From Acanthosepion esculentum (lineage: Eukaryota > Mollusca > Cephalopoda > Sepiida > Sepiidae): a stretch of DNA of 64,000 nucleotides. Numbering within the stretch: position 1 is the stretch's first letter; every line of letters starts with the position of its first letter. Positions 1-11,759 of this stretch are shown in pieces. The stretch spans positions 11,316,198 through 11,380,197 of the forward strand of contig OZ038482.1 of NCBI GenBank assembly GCA_964036315.1, read 5' to 3'. The position numbers and the translations under genes are program-made. Under the pieces are notes generated by a model. It worked only from the letters and a program-made list of their open reading frames with translations. It made no database searches and was not told the DNA's origin.

Positions 1-762
1 ACCATTTCTAAATGCATTTCATAGATTGCCACTTTAATTGATCCGATTAGGAACAGTTCTTATCCGGATTCTGTCTTGTACTGAATTAGCTGGATTATTT
101 TTAATCATGTTTCGATTTGATGATCATCATTAGTTGCAGACCTGCCATACTATTCTCAGTGTTCCAGATCATAATTTCCATCTCTGAACCTTGCAAAACC
201 ACTTACAAATAATACTCTCAGCTATAGCACCATCTCCATAAATGACACATACCTTTTTTGCTATTTGTACATAATTTTCCCTTTCTGGAAATCTATCTTC
301 AGTTCAAACATAAGAACATTTAAAATTCACAATCTGCACATATGAACTATATAGAAAAATATGTTGCAATGTCATTTTTCATATGTATATGCGGCATAAA
401 TGTTATCTGAAATGAAATCACATGTTCAAATACCACCTATTGAAAAATGCTATGAACTTTTGATCCAACCCAGTAGTTTCCATTCAAAATCTTATTCTTG
501 ATTTATCTGACAGGTGAGCTTGGAAGAAGCATATTTTTGAAAGGAGGATTTTTTTGAAGCAATCTTTAACATACTGCTTCCACTGACTGTGTGATGCACC
601 CTGATCACGACAAAACAATGCCAGGAGAAAAATTCTTCATAGAAAGTTATCTGAAACAACTATTACTGCCAAAATTGTCTATTTAAAAACATGATCCTAC
701 ATTTGGTTAGAGGCTATGAATCACACTTTTATAGTAGAAACACAACTATTAGTGATTTGTTC
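1..762. other. Unannotated AT-rich stretch
   Basis: I see no coding exon, RNA gene or recognisable repeat here. It lies upstream of the first receptor exon I can find and may be an intron of that gene or intergenic. Confidence 0.5.
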
Positions 763-1385
763 TTTTTTTTTATCATTTTACTCTAAGCAAGGTGATAATG
801 CCACTAAGATGTAAGGAGTTACTGGGAGTGTAATAGAATGAGAAGATTTTAGCAAGGAGAATGGATAATAAAAGATATGGATTCAGGAAGATAGAAGATA
901 GCAGTTGACGTTGCATTTAAATTTCTGAAAACTGTGGGTGGCAGGGAAGCAAGAAAGTGGAAGAGAGCTCCAAAGTTTGAGAAAAGAAACTATTAGAATA
1001 GACCTTACAGTTACATCTAGCTAGTTCAGCAGTAAAATGATGAGACCTAATTGCCAATCTAGTATTATGCTTCAATTCATGCAGTCAAGATACCAAGGAG
1101 GAGAATTCATGAGAACAATTGCCATGAAAATATTTATAGAAAAGACAGAGGAGAGCTGTGTCATTTTAGTGGGAAAGTGACTGAAGTCAAGATGTCAGGT
1201 AAAGGAAATAAAAATTCTCTAGCAGGACACAGTGAACCAAGTTTCCTAGCAGCAGACCTAGCAAATAATTCAATATAATCTCTAAACTGTAGAAAATCAT
1301 AGAAAACATGAAACCAAGAAGGTGCAATGAGTGCTTTCAACAAGGTTAGCGTCAGCCATGCTCGTGGAAAGCAAAAATCTCCTTC
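763..1385 (-). mobile_element. 5'-truncated LINE 3' end (family C)
   Basis: Read on the - strand this is the C-terminal part and 3' end of the LINE that recurs at 5947, 6960, 11062, 11793, 15214, 19187, 30645, 62880 and 63230. On the + strand it opens with a T-rich run (the A-tail on the - strand) followed by the family 3' terminus (CTCTAAGCAAGGTGATAATG), then degenerate coding sequence with stops. The upstream end reads SAARKLGSLCPAREFL, matching the same segment of the longer copy at 15.8 kb. It is a dead fragment. Confidence 0.8.
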
Positions 1386-2341
1386 ACATAGTCATAAACA
1401 ATAACTTGGTGTTTATCTTGTATAAATTGAAATGACTTCCCTTTTTCTTTTTAAAAAAAAAGTCACTCTTAATGTTAAGTCAAGTTTCTTATATTTATAC
1501 TTTTCATAATTTAATTCTTATTGGTCCAATAAAGTTAAATTTCATCAGATAAGATTGTCTATTCAAAATTTTCAGGAAATTTTAAAATATTATATATTCT
1601 TCCCAGTGATTACTTAAAACTAAGATTGCAATGAAAACATCACCTGGTCCCTAAAGATTCTATCCATTGCTTTGTGCTCTAAGGTTAACAAGAGATTTAA
1701 AAAAAAAAAAATATTTTTGACAATTTTCCTTTTCTACTCGACATCAATCTTTTACACCTGCTTAATTTGTAATGCATTAAAACATTTCTGCTAATCGAAG
1801 AGAGAAAATTTCAATTGCTGTAGGGTTAAAAAAAAATTATACCTAATGCAGGAAAATATCCCCTATGATAAAATAAACTCCTAATTTTTTTTTTCCTCAA
1901 GAAATCCTTTCCATGGCTTCCAATCTTTCTAATAAAAATAGTTGAAAATATTCTTGATTAATTCTATCATGAAAAAAACTAGAAACGGTCTACTTGCAGC
2001 TGCTGCCATCTTCTAATTTTACTGATTTAAAACTAAATAAAAAATGTTAATCATTTTGTCACTGTGTAAAAATAAAAACTAACTATATCTTTTGATGTCA
2101 GTGCATTTTTTTTTTTTTTTTTTTTTTTTTGTTACAGAAAATTTTTCATGAAACTCAGTTAATTTCTTTTTATATACCCACCCCAGTAAAATACTAGTTA
2201 TGAAGAAATCCACTGAACCCTTCATCCTTTTAAAATAGAAAACCCAATACACCGGGATATTTGGTTTGCTTTGTTTTATGGTTTTCCAGGTCATTTAATG
2301 TCAAATTGTCATATTTTCCTGCATTGATAAGCAATGCATAT
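1386..2341. other. Unannotated stretch with a poly-T tract
   Basis: AT-rich sequence with no recognised gene or repeat. A T homopolymer of about 24 bases lies near 2106-2130, just before the 35-bp tandem array. Confidence 0.5.
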
Positions 2342-3290
2342 GTAGACATAGGCCCAGTTTATATGAGTCAGAAAGGGTAGACATAGGCCCAGTTTACACG
2401 AGTCAGAAAGGGTAGACATAGGCCCAGTTTACACGAGTCAGAAAGGGTAGACATAGGCCCAGTTTACACGAGTCAGAAAGGGTAGACATAGGCCCAGTTT
2501 ACACGAGTCAGAAAGGGTAGACATAGGCCCAGTTTACACGAGTCAGAAAGGGTAGACATAGGCCCAGTTTACACGAGTCAGAAAGGGTAGACATAGGCCC
2601 AGTTTACACGAGTCAGAAAGGGTAGACATAGGCCCAGTTTACACGAGTCAGAAAGGGTAGACATAGGCCCAGTTTACACGAGTCAGAAAGGGTAGACATA
2701 GGCCCAGTTTACACGAGTCAGAAAGGGTAGACATAGGCCCAGTTTACACGAGTCAGAAAGGGTAGACATAGGCCCAGTTTACACGAGTCAGAAAGGGTAG
2801 ACATAGGCCCAGTTTACACGAGTCAGAAAGGGTAGACATAGGCCCAGTTTACACGAGTCAGAAAGGGTAGACATAGGCCCAGTTTACACGAGTCAGAAAG
2901 GGTAGACATAGGCCCAGTTTACACGAGTCAGAAAGGGTAGACATAGGCCCAGTTTACACGAGTCAGAAAGGGTAGACATAGGCCCAGTTTACACGAGTCA
3001 GAAAGGGTAGACATAGGCCCAGTTTACACGAGTCAGAAAGGGTAGACATAGGCCCAGTTTACACGAGTCAGAAAGGGTAGACATAGGCCCAGTTTACATG
3101 AGAGTCAAAGACATAGACATAGGTCCGGTTTATGCAAGAATCAAAAACCTACACATAGGCCTAATTAGCAAAAGAGTCAACACACATACAGGCCCAGTTT
3201 GCATGAGAGACTAAAAGGTAGACACAGGCCCGGATTGTAAGAGATACACACAGGCCAGGTTTGCACAAGAGTCCAAAATGTACAGTAAGC
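2342..3290. repeat. 35-bp tandem repeat array
   Basis: About 22 copies of a 35-bp unit (it contains GTAGACATAGGCCCAGTTTA) run from 2342 to about 3111. The internal copies are essentially identical. The first copy differs slightly (TATATG for TACACG). From 3112 to 3290 four or five diverged, irregularly spaced relatives follow, keeping the ACATAGGCCC/ACACAGGCC core. The unit is not a multiple of three and there is no open frame across it. An identical core with decayed edges points to recent internal expansion. Confidence 0.95.
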
Positions 3291-3912
3291 AGATGGTCCT
3301 ATTTTTTTGGTAGGAGGTTCTCTCTTAACCCTTTCAAATCCACATTCGTGCAATTGATGTATGCAGCAAAAGATATTACTGTTCAATTCAGTAGACAAAT
3401 CTGAATGACTTTGACTTGAAAAATAATATTATTGAATGTATTATTATAAATATAGCAATGGGATACTATTTCTGCTTTATTCCATATCAATGCTTTTTTG
3501 GGACAATTATTCCCACAGGACATATTGAAATCATCTGTAGGACACTTATGTCCTAGGAGACTCGAAAGGTTTAAACTAAATATACCAGAATTGCATATAT
3601 TTTTTTTAGTGGAACATTATATAATCAAAATGTATTTATTACCAAATTTTAAAGCATTGGAACTCTGTAACTAAAAATACAGATACGTAGCAATCTAAAA
3701 AAAGTACAAGTTTATTTTATCCTATATAGTAAGTATATTTTCCAACCAAATTTTTTTTTGTTTTGTTTTTGTAAAGTAAATTTGAATATATGAAGCAACT
3801 CTCCTGATTTTAAAGAATGGATTATTTGTTTAAATAGAAAACTGTCTATCAAAATATGGTTAGTAGATTGATGTTAAGCAGAAACCTTGTTGCCAAAGTG
3901 AAAAAGGTCAAA
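3291..3912. other. Unannotated AT-rich stretch
   Basis: No gene, RNA or recognised repeat seen between the decayed edge of the 35-bp array and the first foldback element. Confidence 0.5.
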
Positions 3913-3921
3913 AGAGACTGG

Positions 3922-4382
3922 ATTTCTGTCTATATTTCTGAGATAAGGTATTATGTACACTATTTACATTATTCGGACTATTGTCCTCATCTTTGTCGCC
4001 ATATTTATTACAACATTTCAGCCATTGTATGCTCTGGCCTTCTTCAGGTGGTTGAAATGTCGAACTGAACCTTTTATTTCGCTCACTGGGGTAGACTGGC
4101 AGTGTGGATAAAGGCACTAGTAAGATCCAGTGACAGGAGCCAAAAGAGTGTGAGTTCAATACCTGGTTAAGGCAGTGGAGAACTTGGAGAGGGGAATTAA
4201 CAGGAGATAACTGACATCCATTAAACATGGCACGTGGAACTAGAACAGTCTACTCCAGTTAGCGAAATAAAGGCTTCAGTTCGACATTCCAACCACCTGA
4301 AGAAGGCCAGAGCGTACAACAGCTGAAACACTGTAATAAATATGGTGACAAAGATGAGAACAATAGTCCGAATAATGTAAAT
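3922..4382 (+). mobile_element. Foldback element with tRNA-like core, copy 1
   Basis: The ends are long inverted repeats. The left arm begins TCTGTCTATATTTCTGAG, passes through TTATTCGGACTATTGTCCTC and ends near CCTTCTTCAGG; the right arm carries the complement. Between them is a decayed tRNA-like module: GTGGATAAAGGCAC as an A-box relic and GAGTTCAATACC as B box. A 9-bp target duplication, AGAGACTGG, flanks the element (3913-3921 and 4383-4391). The flanking duplication and tRNA-like core suggest retrotransposition rather than cut-and-paste transposition. Confidence 0.75.
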
Positions 4383-4577
4383 AGAGACTGGTTTGTCCAT
4401 AACAAACAGACCCCAAGCTCTCTTGTTAATCAGATTAGTGAAAATCAACTTCAGATGTTGTTAATGAAATGAAAAGACAAATTATTTGCTCTGAATATTT
4501 TGATTACAACATACATTCCTTAAACAAGATAAGTTTACATGGCCAACAATGACACACAGTTATTCTATTTAAGAGAC

Positions 4578-4932
4578 TGTTGTGGATTCCGGGATGAAAT
4601 CCGGTATCAAATAATAACAAACACCAAGAATGAATATAGGAAGTAAATGTATTAATGTAATAATACAAACTGGTTATACAGGTTAGTAGTTCCAGGGATG
4701 CGGGTTAGTAGGAAAATATATATATAGTCTTTGGTATTGACGTATCGCTGTATGACTTCTTACTGAGTCTACGTACTTTGTTACTGTCACTCTAGCACCG
4801 TCTCTGTGTCTGACTCATCTACCGACCGACTCTACTCTCTCTATTACTACTTACTCCTCGGGTATTTACTAGCAGTAGTATATGTATACCCTGGGTGAGT
4901 CCATTCGTGTAAAAAGGGGAGACTCCTCAACA
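4578..4932. mobile_element. Possible solo LTR
   Basis: This 355-bp block differs in composition from its AT-rich surroundings and begins TGTTG and ends CAACA, a perfect 5-base inverted terminus as in many LTRs. I find no convincing target duplication, primer-binding site or internal retroelement sequence. The rest of 4392-4985 shows nothing I recognise. Confidence 0.28.
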
Positions 4933-4989
4933 GGGAGAAAAAATATTTGCTTATAGTTTTCACAAATGAATAAAAATTCAAAATTTTAG

Positions 4990-5790
4990 GACAGTTCACT
5001 CTGGCCATATGAAAGAAAAATTAGCCGATTCGGGTACGGAAAAGAAATTACAAAACCTTCTACAGAAAGTAGCGAAGGAGAGCAAGAAGAAGGGACTAAG
5101 CATAAACTACAAGAAGACAGAATGCGTGGCCCGAAATGAGTCCGAAATTTGCAGGTCAAGGACACTAAAATCAAATGGGTGCAGAAGTTTTAATATCTGG
5201 GAAAATGTAGAAGTTTTAATATCTGGGAAATGTTTTGACAGAGGATGGTAAGTGAGTCACTGAGATCCATAGATGTATTGGGATGGCCAAGGACATGTTC
5301 CAAAAGCTGGGCAGAGTATTACGAGACAGGAGGATTTCTTTGGTAACAAAGAAAAGAGTACTGAGCTGTTAAGTGACATCTGTCCTTCTTTACGGCAACA
5401 AATGTTGAACGATATCCTTGAAGATAAAGAAGAGACTCAAGACAAAGGAGATGTGGTTCTACAGAAGGATGCTGAGGATATCATGGACTGAGTGTGTGAG
5501 TACTGATGTCTTGGAGAGGATGCGGCTTATACTTAACATCAGGAAGAGGCAGATGAAATTTATGGGACACATAATGAGAAAGGAGGGTCTGGAGAATCTG
5601 ATACTCACAGGTCGAATAGAGGGAAAGAGAGACAAGGGAAAGCAGCACATGACATACCTGGTGGGCTTAACCAAGTGGATGAGGGAGGTGGCAGAGGGAA
5701 TTAAATTGTTGAGAGCTGCAAGGGATAGGGAGAAGTGGAGAGCCATGATCGCCTACATCCGGAAAGGACACGGCACATAAAAAGAAGGTA
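4990..5790 (+). mobile_element. LINE family A reverse-transcriptase C-terminus, decayed
   Basis: Conceptual translation in shifting frames gives the C-terminal half of a non-LTR reverse transcriptase: KKGLSINYKKTEC (about 5090-5125), EMWFYRRMLRISWTE (about 5448-5492), KRQMKFMGHIMRKEGLEN (about 5545-5600), and finally WRAMIAYIRKGHGT before a stop and an A/G-rich tail. The KGHGT C-terminus recurs at 26590 and 31628. At least two frameshifts and an internal deletion make it non-functional. It is 5'-truncated, with no endonuclease domain in the window. The clade is uncertain; an RTE-like element is my best guess. Confidence 0.85.
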
Positions 5791-5946
5791 TAAAACAAGT
5801 TCAGCCACATTATACTGAGGTGTACAAGGGAAAGAGTTTGGCCTTTTAAACATGATGGTGAAAATATTATTATTGGTTTTAATCTTCTTCTTTTAAAACA
5901 TCTGTTGAGTGTAATTATTGCTTTTTTAACAATTTGAACTTTGACA

Positions 5947-6215
5947 TTTTTTTTTTTTTTTAAGCTTTTCACCCCAAGAAAGGCTGGAAGCCACTAGCAC
6001 ACAAGGGGTTACAGAAGGTTTGGAGGAAGAACAGATAGGAGTGGTAAAGGAGAGGATGTGGAGAAAGATAGTGGATCGATCAGGGCAAGGGGGTTACAGA
6101 AGATTTAGAGCAAGAGCAGATAGGAAAACCCATTATCAATATAGTATTCTAATGGACTACCACAGGGGCAAAGAAGCCCAGGGGTTGCATGAATTTTTTT
6201 TGCAACAGTCAATGT
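5947..6215 (-). mobile_element. LINE family C 3' end fragment
   Basis: A T-rich run at 5947-5962 (the - strand tail) is followed by the family terminus CACCCCAAG and the segment CACTAGCACACAAGGGGTTA, shared with the copy at 63230. It is truncated after about 250 bases. Confidence 0.75.
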
Positions 6216-6959
6216 AACAATAGAGAAAATGCCTTACCCTTCCAGGACAAAAAACAGATTTATATGTGCCTCACATGTAAACTGGAGAAATGGCGGCTTT
6301 GCAATTTACGCATTTAAAACAGATCCAAGAGATGGGTGCTCATTAAGAGAGAGAGAGTATCTTTTTACATATGTAAATTTTGGCTGTCAATGAGGATATA
6401 AAAAAAAGGGCATAATGAGGTGACAGGCAGAATGGTTACTGCTGTATTGAACAGGAGACACATGTTGTGATCAGTGGAATGTTTGGCCAAAGGAAATGGA
6501 TTGCAGGAATTGATTTACAAGCCAGAAGAAATTACAATTTTACACTAATATTGTTGGTATTTTCACTATTCCAAAACTGACGGTATAACAAAAAACCAGC
6601 AATGAAGAGCAATAAATGGCTTGTACAAAGTTGCTCATTTGAATAGCCTTATTCTTCTTCAATATTAGGCTATGTAATTCTTTTTAGTATGTCATCCCAA
6701 TGACTAGTACAACGTTGAAAACATTCTACTTGCATTATAAGTTGTGCAATGCAGTTGTTAAATGTCATCAGTTTGCACCAGTAAACCACTGAGACATTGT
6801 CACTGAGTTAAATGCATTCATTGTTATTATATAAAAGCAAATACAATGTTTCTTTTACCAACCGACATCTTTTAAATAAAAGAAAAATCTCTATAGGAAA
6901 AGGACTGGGTTGTAAAATTTCATATGTCCAAAATAAAACTAGTAACATTCTACCATCAC
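6216..6959. other. Unannotated stretch
   Basis: No gene or repeat recognised between two LINE fragments. Confidence 0.5.
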
Positions 6960-7416
6960 CAAACAGACCCAAGATGGCATCTTGGCTTCATTCACTTTCC
7001 CACCACCATAATATAGCTACCCTGCATTTTTCTATAAATATTTTCATGATAATTGTTCTGATAAACATTGCTCTTTGGTACCTAGACTTTATGAATTTAA
7101 GTGCAGTATTAGATTGTTGGATAGTTTTATCATTTTACAATTTAAATGGCTAGATGTTACCATAAGTTCTATGCTAACAGTTTTTTGTATCGCACTTCTT
7201 GTTTGTGGAACTCTCTACCAGTTTCTTGATTCCCAATCAACTTTGATCTTCAAAAATTTAAATGCAATGTCAATCGTTATCTTTTGTCGTCTTAATTCTG
7301 GTATTTTTATTATCTTCTCTCCTTAACAGTATATTTTTCTCATATTCTCTAACACTCAGTAACTCCTTTCATTTAAGTGGCTTTATTACCCTGCTTGGGG
7401 TGAAATTATAAAAAAT
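6960..7416 (+). mobile_element. LINE family C 3' end, + orientation
   Basis: One of the few + strand copies of this LINE in the window. It carries the C-terminal coding region in broken frames (the FSINIFMIIVLI segment near 7035) and ends with the family terminus (TACCCTGCTTGGGGTGAAAT) and a short A-run near 7416. Several stops are present and it is not functional. Confidence 0.75.
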
Positions 7417-7509
7417 TTGTACTACTGTCCTCAGTAGCATTTTTTAATTGCATGAAAGAATAAGTTTCTATTTTATCTCTTAGGGAGAAGTTTTTGTTTT
7501 CCTGATAGT

Positions 7510-7947
7510 TGTCCGTCCTGGGTATGACGATAAACTAAGTCCAACAGCAAGGCCTTTGATCAGGAGGTTTTGAGGAGTGTGGAACCACCTCTTAATTGCT
7601 GGTATTCCCAGGTCCACCTTGACCCGGGGTGGTAGCACCTATTAGGGTCCCATCTATGGGCAAATAGTTAACTCCGAAACTGAGGTAAAAAGCATTATAA
7701 AAGTGTAAAAATAGGTTTTAATACCAGAAATACTTTGTAAAAAACTATTACCAGAAATATATTTTTGAAAAAAAATATTACCAGCAATACATGTTTTAAA
7801 ATAATATCACCAGCAATACATTTTTGAGGAAAAAAATATTACCAGAAATAGATTTTTGACAAAACAAAATAATACCAGGAAAAAAAGTTGTCGGCATTAA
7901 ATAACCCATTGAGGTTTTGATATGCCATAAAACACAACAAGCCAAGG
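7510..7947 (+). mobile_element. Element B retroposon, copy 1
   Basis: This copy starts near CCTGGGTATGACGATAAACT, passes through AATTGCTGGTATTCCCAGGT and TAGTTAACTCCGAAACTGAG, then about five diverged copies of a ~29-bp ATTACCAGCAATACATTTTT unit, and ends GATATGCCATAAAACACAAC. An 8-bp direct repeat, CTGATAGT, flanks it (7502-7509 and 7948-7955). No open reading frame is conserved and I see no clear Pol III boxes. The 3' tail and flanking duplication suggest a LINE-mobilised retroposon. Confidence 0.7.
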
Positions 7948-8086
7948 CTGATAGTGGTAGTCTCTTAAAATTAGAATATGCAACACAGCCTGCTTGATTA
8001 TCATGGTATTAATTGTATGATATTTACTGATAATGTTGCTTTCTCTATTGGGAGATGTTTAATTTATTGTTGTTTATCTATTATAG

Positions 8087-8169
8087 CAAATGCTGAAAGA
8101 AGATATCAAACCTCTTCGTGGTTATCCATTCGTGTATCTGGCTGTCTCCATATTTCCTTTGATTTATCG
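8087..8169 (+). CDS. Exon of a seven-transmembrane receptor-like gene (TM6 region)
   Basis: An AG acceptor (TCTATTATAG) precedes 8087 and a GTAAGT donor follows 8169. The only fully open frame encodes 27 residues beginning QMLKEDIKPLRGYPF and continuing into a hydrophobic segment (VYLAVSIFPLIY), plus two bases of a split arginine codon. Those two bases (CG) join the A at 10319 to make CGA, so the exon is in phase with the next. A charged loop followed by a membrane helix fits the third cytoplasmic loop and TM6 of a GPCR. From memory the joined peptide resembles metazoan cAMP-receptor-like (class E-type) receptors more than rhodopsin-like ones. The exon is real with fair confidence; the family is an inference. 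Confidence 0.65.
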
Positions 8170-8305
8170 GTAAGTAGATCAACATTTAATTTTCTCCTCT
8201 TTTGTTCCCTTTAGGTCCTTGTCTCTTGTCTTTGAAGTTCCATGGGAATTGTTTCCTGACATTTATGAAAAATGATTCTACACTGTATCATATATCTGTC
8301 TATTA

Positions 8306-8670
8306 TGGGCACACATGGCTGAGTGGTGAGGATATTCACTTTCTGACTATGAGATCTAGGTTTGAATTTCATCATGGTCGATTTATCAGGAACACGTCTT
8401 CTTGATGTTATGAGCCTGGGAAGGCGATCCCAGTGTGTGGCACATTTAGAAAGTGCCTGAAAACCATACTCATGGGTTAACCCCAGCCTTGTGAGTGAAA
8501 TTGGATAGACAGAACTATTTGGGAGCCACCAATGGTTGTGATAGCATGGTCACTGTGACCGAGGGTTTGAGTGTGCTGGCCTTGTTCAGACTGTTGCTCA
8601 CGCCAGTTAATGCGTTCTCTCTCAGCGAAACTGTAACTAAGGTTCGTTCAACATAGTTGCAGAGTATGCT
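8306..8670 (+). mobile_element. tRNA-derived SINE
   Basis: A strong Pol III A box, TGGCTGAGTGG, lies at about 8316, and a B-box-like GGTTTGAATTTC at about 8360, with tRNA-like spacing. A tRNA-unrelated body follows to about 8670. I see no hammerhead core in this copy. Confidence 0.7.
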
Positions 8671-8713
8671 GTAACCTAGAAAGCGTTACTGAATGAGGAA
8701 TAAGCAAAACGGA

Positions 8714-8825
8714 GGTGGGAAATGAAATGGTAATCTTTATAACATTAACAAAATACAATACTCGCCAGCGGTGGGAAATGAAATGGTAATCTTTATAACA
8801 TTAACAAAATACAATACTCGCCAGC
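8714..8825. repeat. Perfect 56-bp tandem duplication
   Basis: Two identical 56-bp units, beginning GGTGGGAAATGAAATGG and ending ATACTCGCCAGC, lie head to tail at 8714-8769 and 8770-8825. The absence of differences implies a recent duplication. The sequence after it (8826-9080) is unrecognised. Confidence 0.95.
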
Positions 8826-9082
8826 GGTGTAAAATAGGTAAACCACTGCTAGCGGTAGACTACTTAAACAGCATATTATCCACACTTACAATAGAGTCCA
8901 AAATATTTATGAGGATTGGGACATACCCATTAGTGTTCATAGGTACGGCATATAACAGTATAAACTACAGGTGGGCTCTGTGAGTGTTGACCAAACACAA
9001 AATGGGCCTGAGCAAGCTTCTACAACAGGGATTGGTTAGCCACCCTAGCAGACAAGGCATACTCGGATACTAGCAACCAGCC

Positions 9083-9215
9083 ACCATTTCTGTCTGTATT
9101 TCTGGGATGAAGAGTTATCATTGTTTATAGTGTTTTTATTCAGACTATTGTCCTCATCTTTGTTGTTGTTATTTTGGCCATTGTACCCTACAGCCTTCAT
9201 CAGGTGTATTTCAAT
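9083..9215 (-). mobile_element. Foldback element arm, decayed
   Basis: This is a single arm of the foldback family: TCTGTCTGTATTTCTGGGAT, then ATTCAGACTATTGTCCTCAT, then CCTTCATCAGG. On the - strand the hammerhead-like half-motif reads CTGATGA here, where most copies have CTGAAGA. No partner arm or tRNA-like core follows. Confidence 0.6.
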
Positions 9216-9779
9216 CTGGGTAACCTACAGGGAATATCTGAACAGAACTCTTTAATAGTGTAAATACTGTATTGTATTTCAAAAATATCTGTAGTACGAA
9301 TTAACTAATTTGATTAATCAGGCGATTTCAACTTGTACGGATCTGTAGGGTTTCACTTAATTTATTCCAACCATTTCTTAAATCATTTCTATAGAGCCAA
9401 TAGGGTTTTAAGTTCATCTCTTTGTTGGGAGACTTTCAAGGCACTTAATGGCAATGGTAATATTAACTCTCCCTTATAAGGTAATATTCAGCACTCATTG
9501 ACCTAGCAGCTAGTGCCACTTTCAGTTGAAATTTACAAAATCTTTCTATTAAAACAATTTTTCAGGAAAATAAGTTTCTCAAGTCCAGTAGCTGTTATTG
9601 TTCTTTCCAGTAGTGAGGAAAGCCAACTTCTTATGTCGTTATGGCAAATTTCAAGGCTTGCTTCAAACTGCATGAGCCATTATTAATTTTTGAAAAGTAT
9701 TTCTTTCATCAGAGTTTCAGTTGTTTTTTTTTTATTTAATAGAATTAGTAACAATAACATTAGTAATAATAATATTCTA

Positions 9780-10005
9780 AAATTTTATTACCTGAATCAT
9801 TGTCAACCACCTGAACGTCTAATTAGCATAACAGTTATTGATGCAATAAGTAGCATCATCAGGCTGATCTCAAATTCTGATCGAGTTTGCTGCGTTCACT
9901 TATGCCTTTGAGAAAGGCACATATTCATCTCTTCTCCACCCATCTATGGGTTAAATAGCAGAGTAGAATGAACTCTATGCTTGTGTGGCAGCCAGTGTAA
10001 GAAAG
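9780..10005. mobile_element. SINE-like relic
   Basis: The segment around 9905-9965 (GAGAAAGGCACA, then CACCCATCTATGGGTTAAAT) matches the body of the tRNA-SINE at 32269. On the - strand, 9870-9820 reads CTGATGATGCTACTTATTGC, reminiscent of a hammerhead core, but the GAAA box is missing. The element is too decayed to orient safely. Confidence 0.4.
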
Positions 10006-10318
10006 ACTTGAAATCAAAACCATGAAGAAAGCGACAGAAAGCTATTCTATCATTCCTAAAGTCATGGTAACAATAAAGAAAAAATCAGTGGAGAGCCACA
10101 ATTTTCTGTGACCTGAAAGGACGTGGCATTTTAAAAATAAAAGAAAGATTATAAACAATTATTAATTTTTGTATTCCTTTTATCCTAATTTCAATTGCTT
10201 TTCATTGCATCTTTCTCTGACCCTCATTCTACAGCTTGGAATAAAAAATAAAAAAAAACCTGAATTGAAACCGTAAAACAAATTTGCAGAAAGATAATGA
10301 TTTTTCTCTCTCTTGCAG

Positions 10319-10395
10319 AATTCAAAATGCTGTTAGCACTGGTAACCCTGTTTTTACTTTAGTTCTGCTTGCGTCTATCTCCAGTCCTTTGCATG
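10319..10395 (+). CDS. Exon of the receptor-like gene (TM6 end to TM7)
   Basis: A pyrimidine-rich tract and CTTGCAG precede 10319, and GTAAGT follows 10395. The first base completes the arginine codon begun at 8169. The exon then encodes 25 residues starting IQNAVSTGNPVFTLVLLASI and ending SSPLH, and leaves one base (G) for the next exon. The other two frames contain stops. The hydrophobic VFTLVLLASISSP fits the start of TM7. The intron to the next exon would be about 10.6 kb and is filled with mobile elements. Confidence 0.7.
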
Positions 10396-11061
10396 GTAAG
10401 TACACAATATTTTTTCTTCATCTTTGTCTTTTTTCATTTTTTTTTTTTTTTCACTTTATTCAACAAGTTGATTAATCAATTGACTCTCATTAGAAGTATC
10501 TATTTAGCTTAGTCTTACACAGGAGGCCATGAATGTAGATCAGGCTTACTGAAGTTATAAATAATTATTACAGTAGCATTGGTCTAAAATTTTACAATCT
10601 TGTAAATATTTACTACACATTGTATTGTCTGTTTCAAGGCTAAAGGCAACACTCTTAAAGATTGAAGTCACCTTAACAGACTTGACAGCATTCTACACCA
10701 AATGTAATTTCTGAGGAATTGCATCTGTCATTTGATCTTTGGATGGGGGGGGGGGGGGATTATCCTGAAGGAAATCCATTTAAAAAAAAAATCAATTCAT
10801 TCTCCCATAGCATTTGGGAATTGTTATCTACTTACTTGCATTTACTTTTGACACAGATTGAACTCACTATTAATTATCTACAAATGCAGCTTGCTGGCCA
10901 TTCCACCATCATTTAGGATCGACGGCTGCACTTGGTGAAAAACACAACATTTTTTTCTTAAGACATAATTTGTTTCAGTCGAGCATAATTTCTTATATTC
11001 ATTTCTATATTATTCTGTGATTCTTACAAATGCAGATTTCTAATTAACATATATATATTTT
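10396..11061. other. Intronic sequence, nothing recognised
   Basis: AT-rich intron sequence. The only distinctive feature is a run of about 13 G residues near 10746-10758. Confidence 0.5.
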
Positions 11062-11460
11062 TGTAATCATTTCCCACCAAGCAAGGTGATAATGCCACTA
11101 AGATGCAAGAGGTTGCTAGGAGTGGAAGAGAATGAGAAAACTTTACTGAGGAGAAAGAACAATAAAAGAACAAGTTTCTGGAAGACAGAAGATGGTGATT
11201 GGCATTGCATTTAAATTTCTGAAGATTGTAATTGGCAGAGAAGATTGTAGGTGGCAAGGAAACAAGAAGCTGAAAGATAGCTCCAAAGGTGAGAAGTGCG
11301 ATAAAAGAAACTATTATAATAGAAGTTACAGTTACATTTAGCTATTTCAACAGTAAAACGATGAGACCAATCTAGTAGAACGCTTAAATTAATGTGGTTG
11401 AGGTACCAAGGTGGAAAGCTCATCTGAACAACTGCCATGAAAATATTTCAGATGTATCTG
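11062..11460 (-). mobile_element. LINE family C 3' end fragment
   Basis: The family terminus (CACCAAGCAAGGTGATAATG) begins the + strand side. The - strand carries broken C-terminal coding sequence (FYRTSHLWSYLSASCFLATY-like). It is truncated at about 11460 and non-functional. Confidence 0.8.
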
Positions 11461-11563
11461 TAAAATGACACTAAGAATAAAAACAATAGGAAAATGTAGC
11501 TGAGACATTTTGTCTTCTGTAGGACTTTATCAAGCAAATGCTATATATATATATACATACACA

Positions 11564-11680
11564 TAAAAGTGAACACTTAGAGACGACAGTCTGTTTCATG
11601 CTAGATGTAATCATTAGGCCATGATGATTGCATCTAGCATGAAACAGACTATCGCCTCTAAGTGTTGACTTCTATGTTCA
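11564..11680. ncRNA. Head-to-head pair of decayed hammerhead motifs
   Basis: This is a palindrome whose two arms each resemble the 42.4 kb hammerhead. On the - strand (about 11574-11626) the core reads CTAATGA (G5 changed), stem II, then GAAAC and GTC. On the + strand (about 11616-11670) it reads ATGATGA (C3 changed), stem II with ATCTAGCAT, then GAAAC, and ATC in place of GTC. Each copy has lost an invariant core base, so neither should cleave. Sequence downstream of the + strand half (11670-11763) matches the 42.4 kb element. Confidence 0.7.
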
Positions 11681-11759
11681 CTTTTATATTTACACATGCT
11701 CTAGCTCTGATATTGATCACTTTATCCCATAAATATAGCACACTTTAAGACTATATTTC

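Noticed and set aside
2342..3111. CRISPR-like regular array
   Set aside because: Units are contiguous identical 35-mers with no unique spacers, in a eukaryotic context.
9815..9875. CTGATGATGC motif on the - strand
   Set aside because: The GAAA box is absent (CAATAAC), so this is at best a dead hammerhead relic; kept only as a SINE-like fragment.
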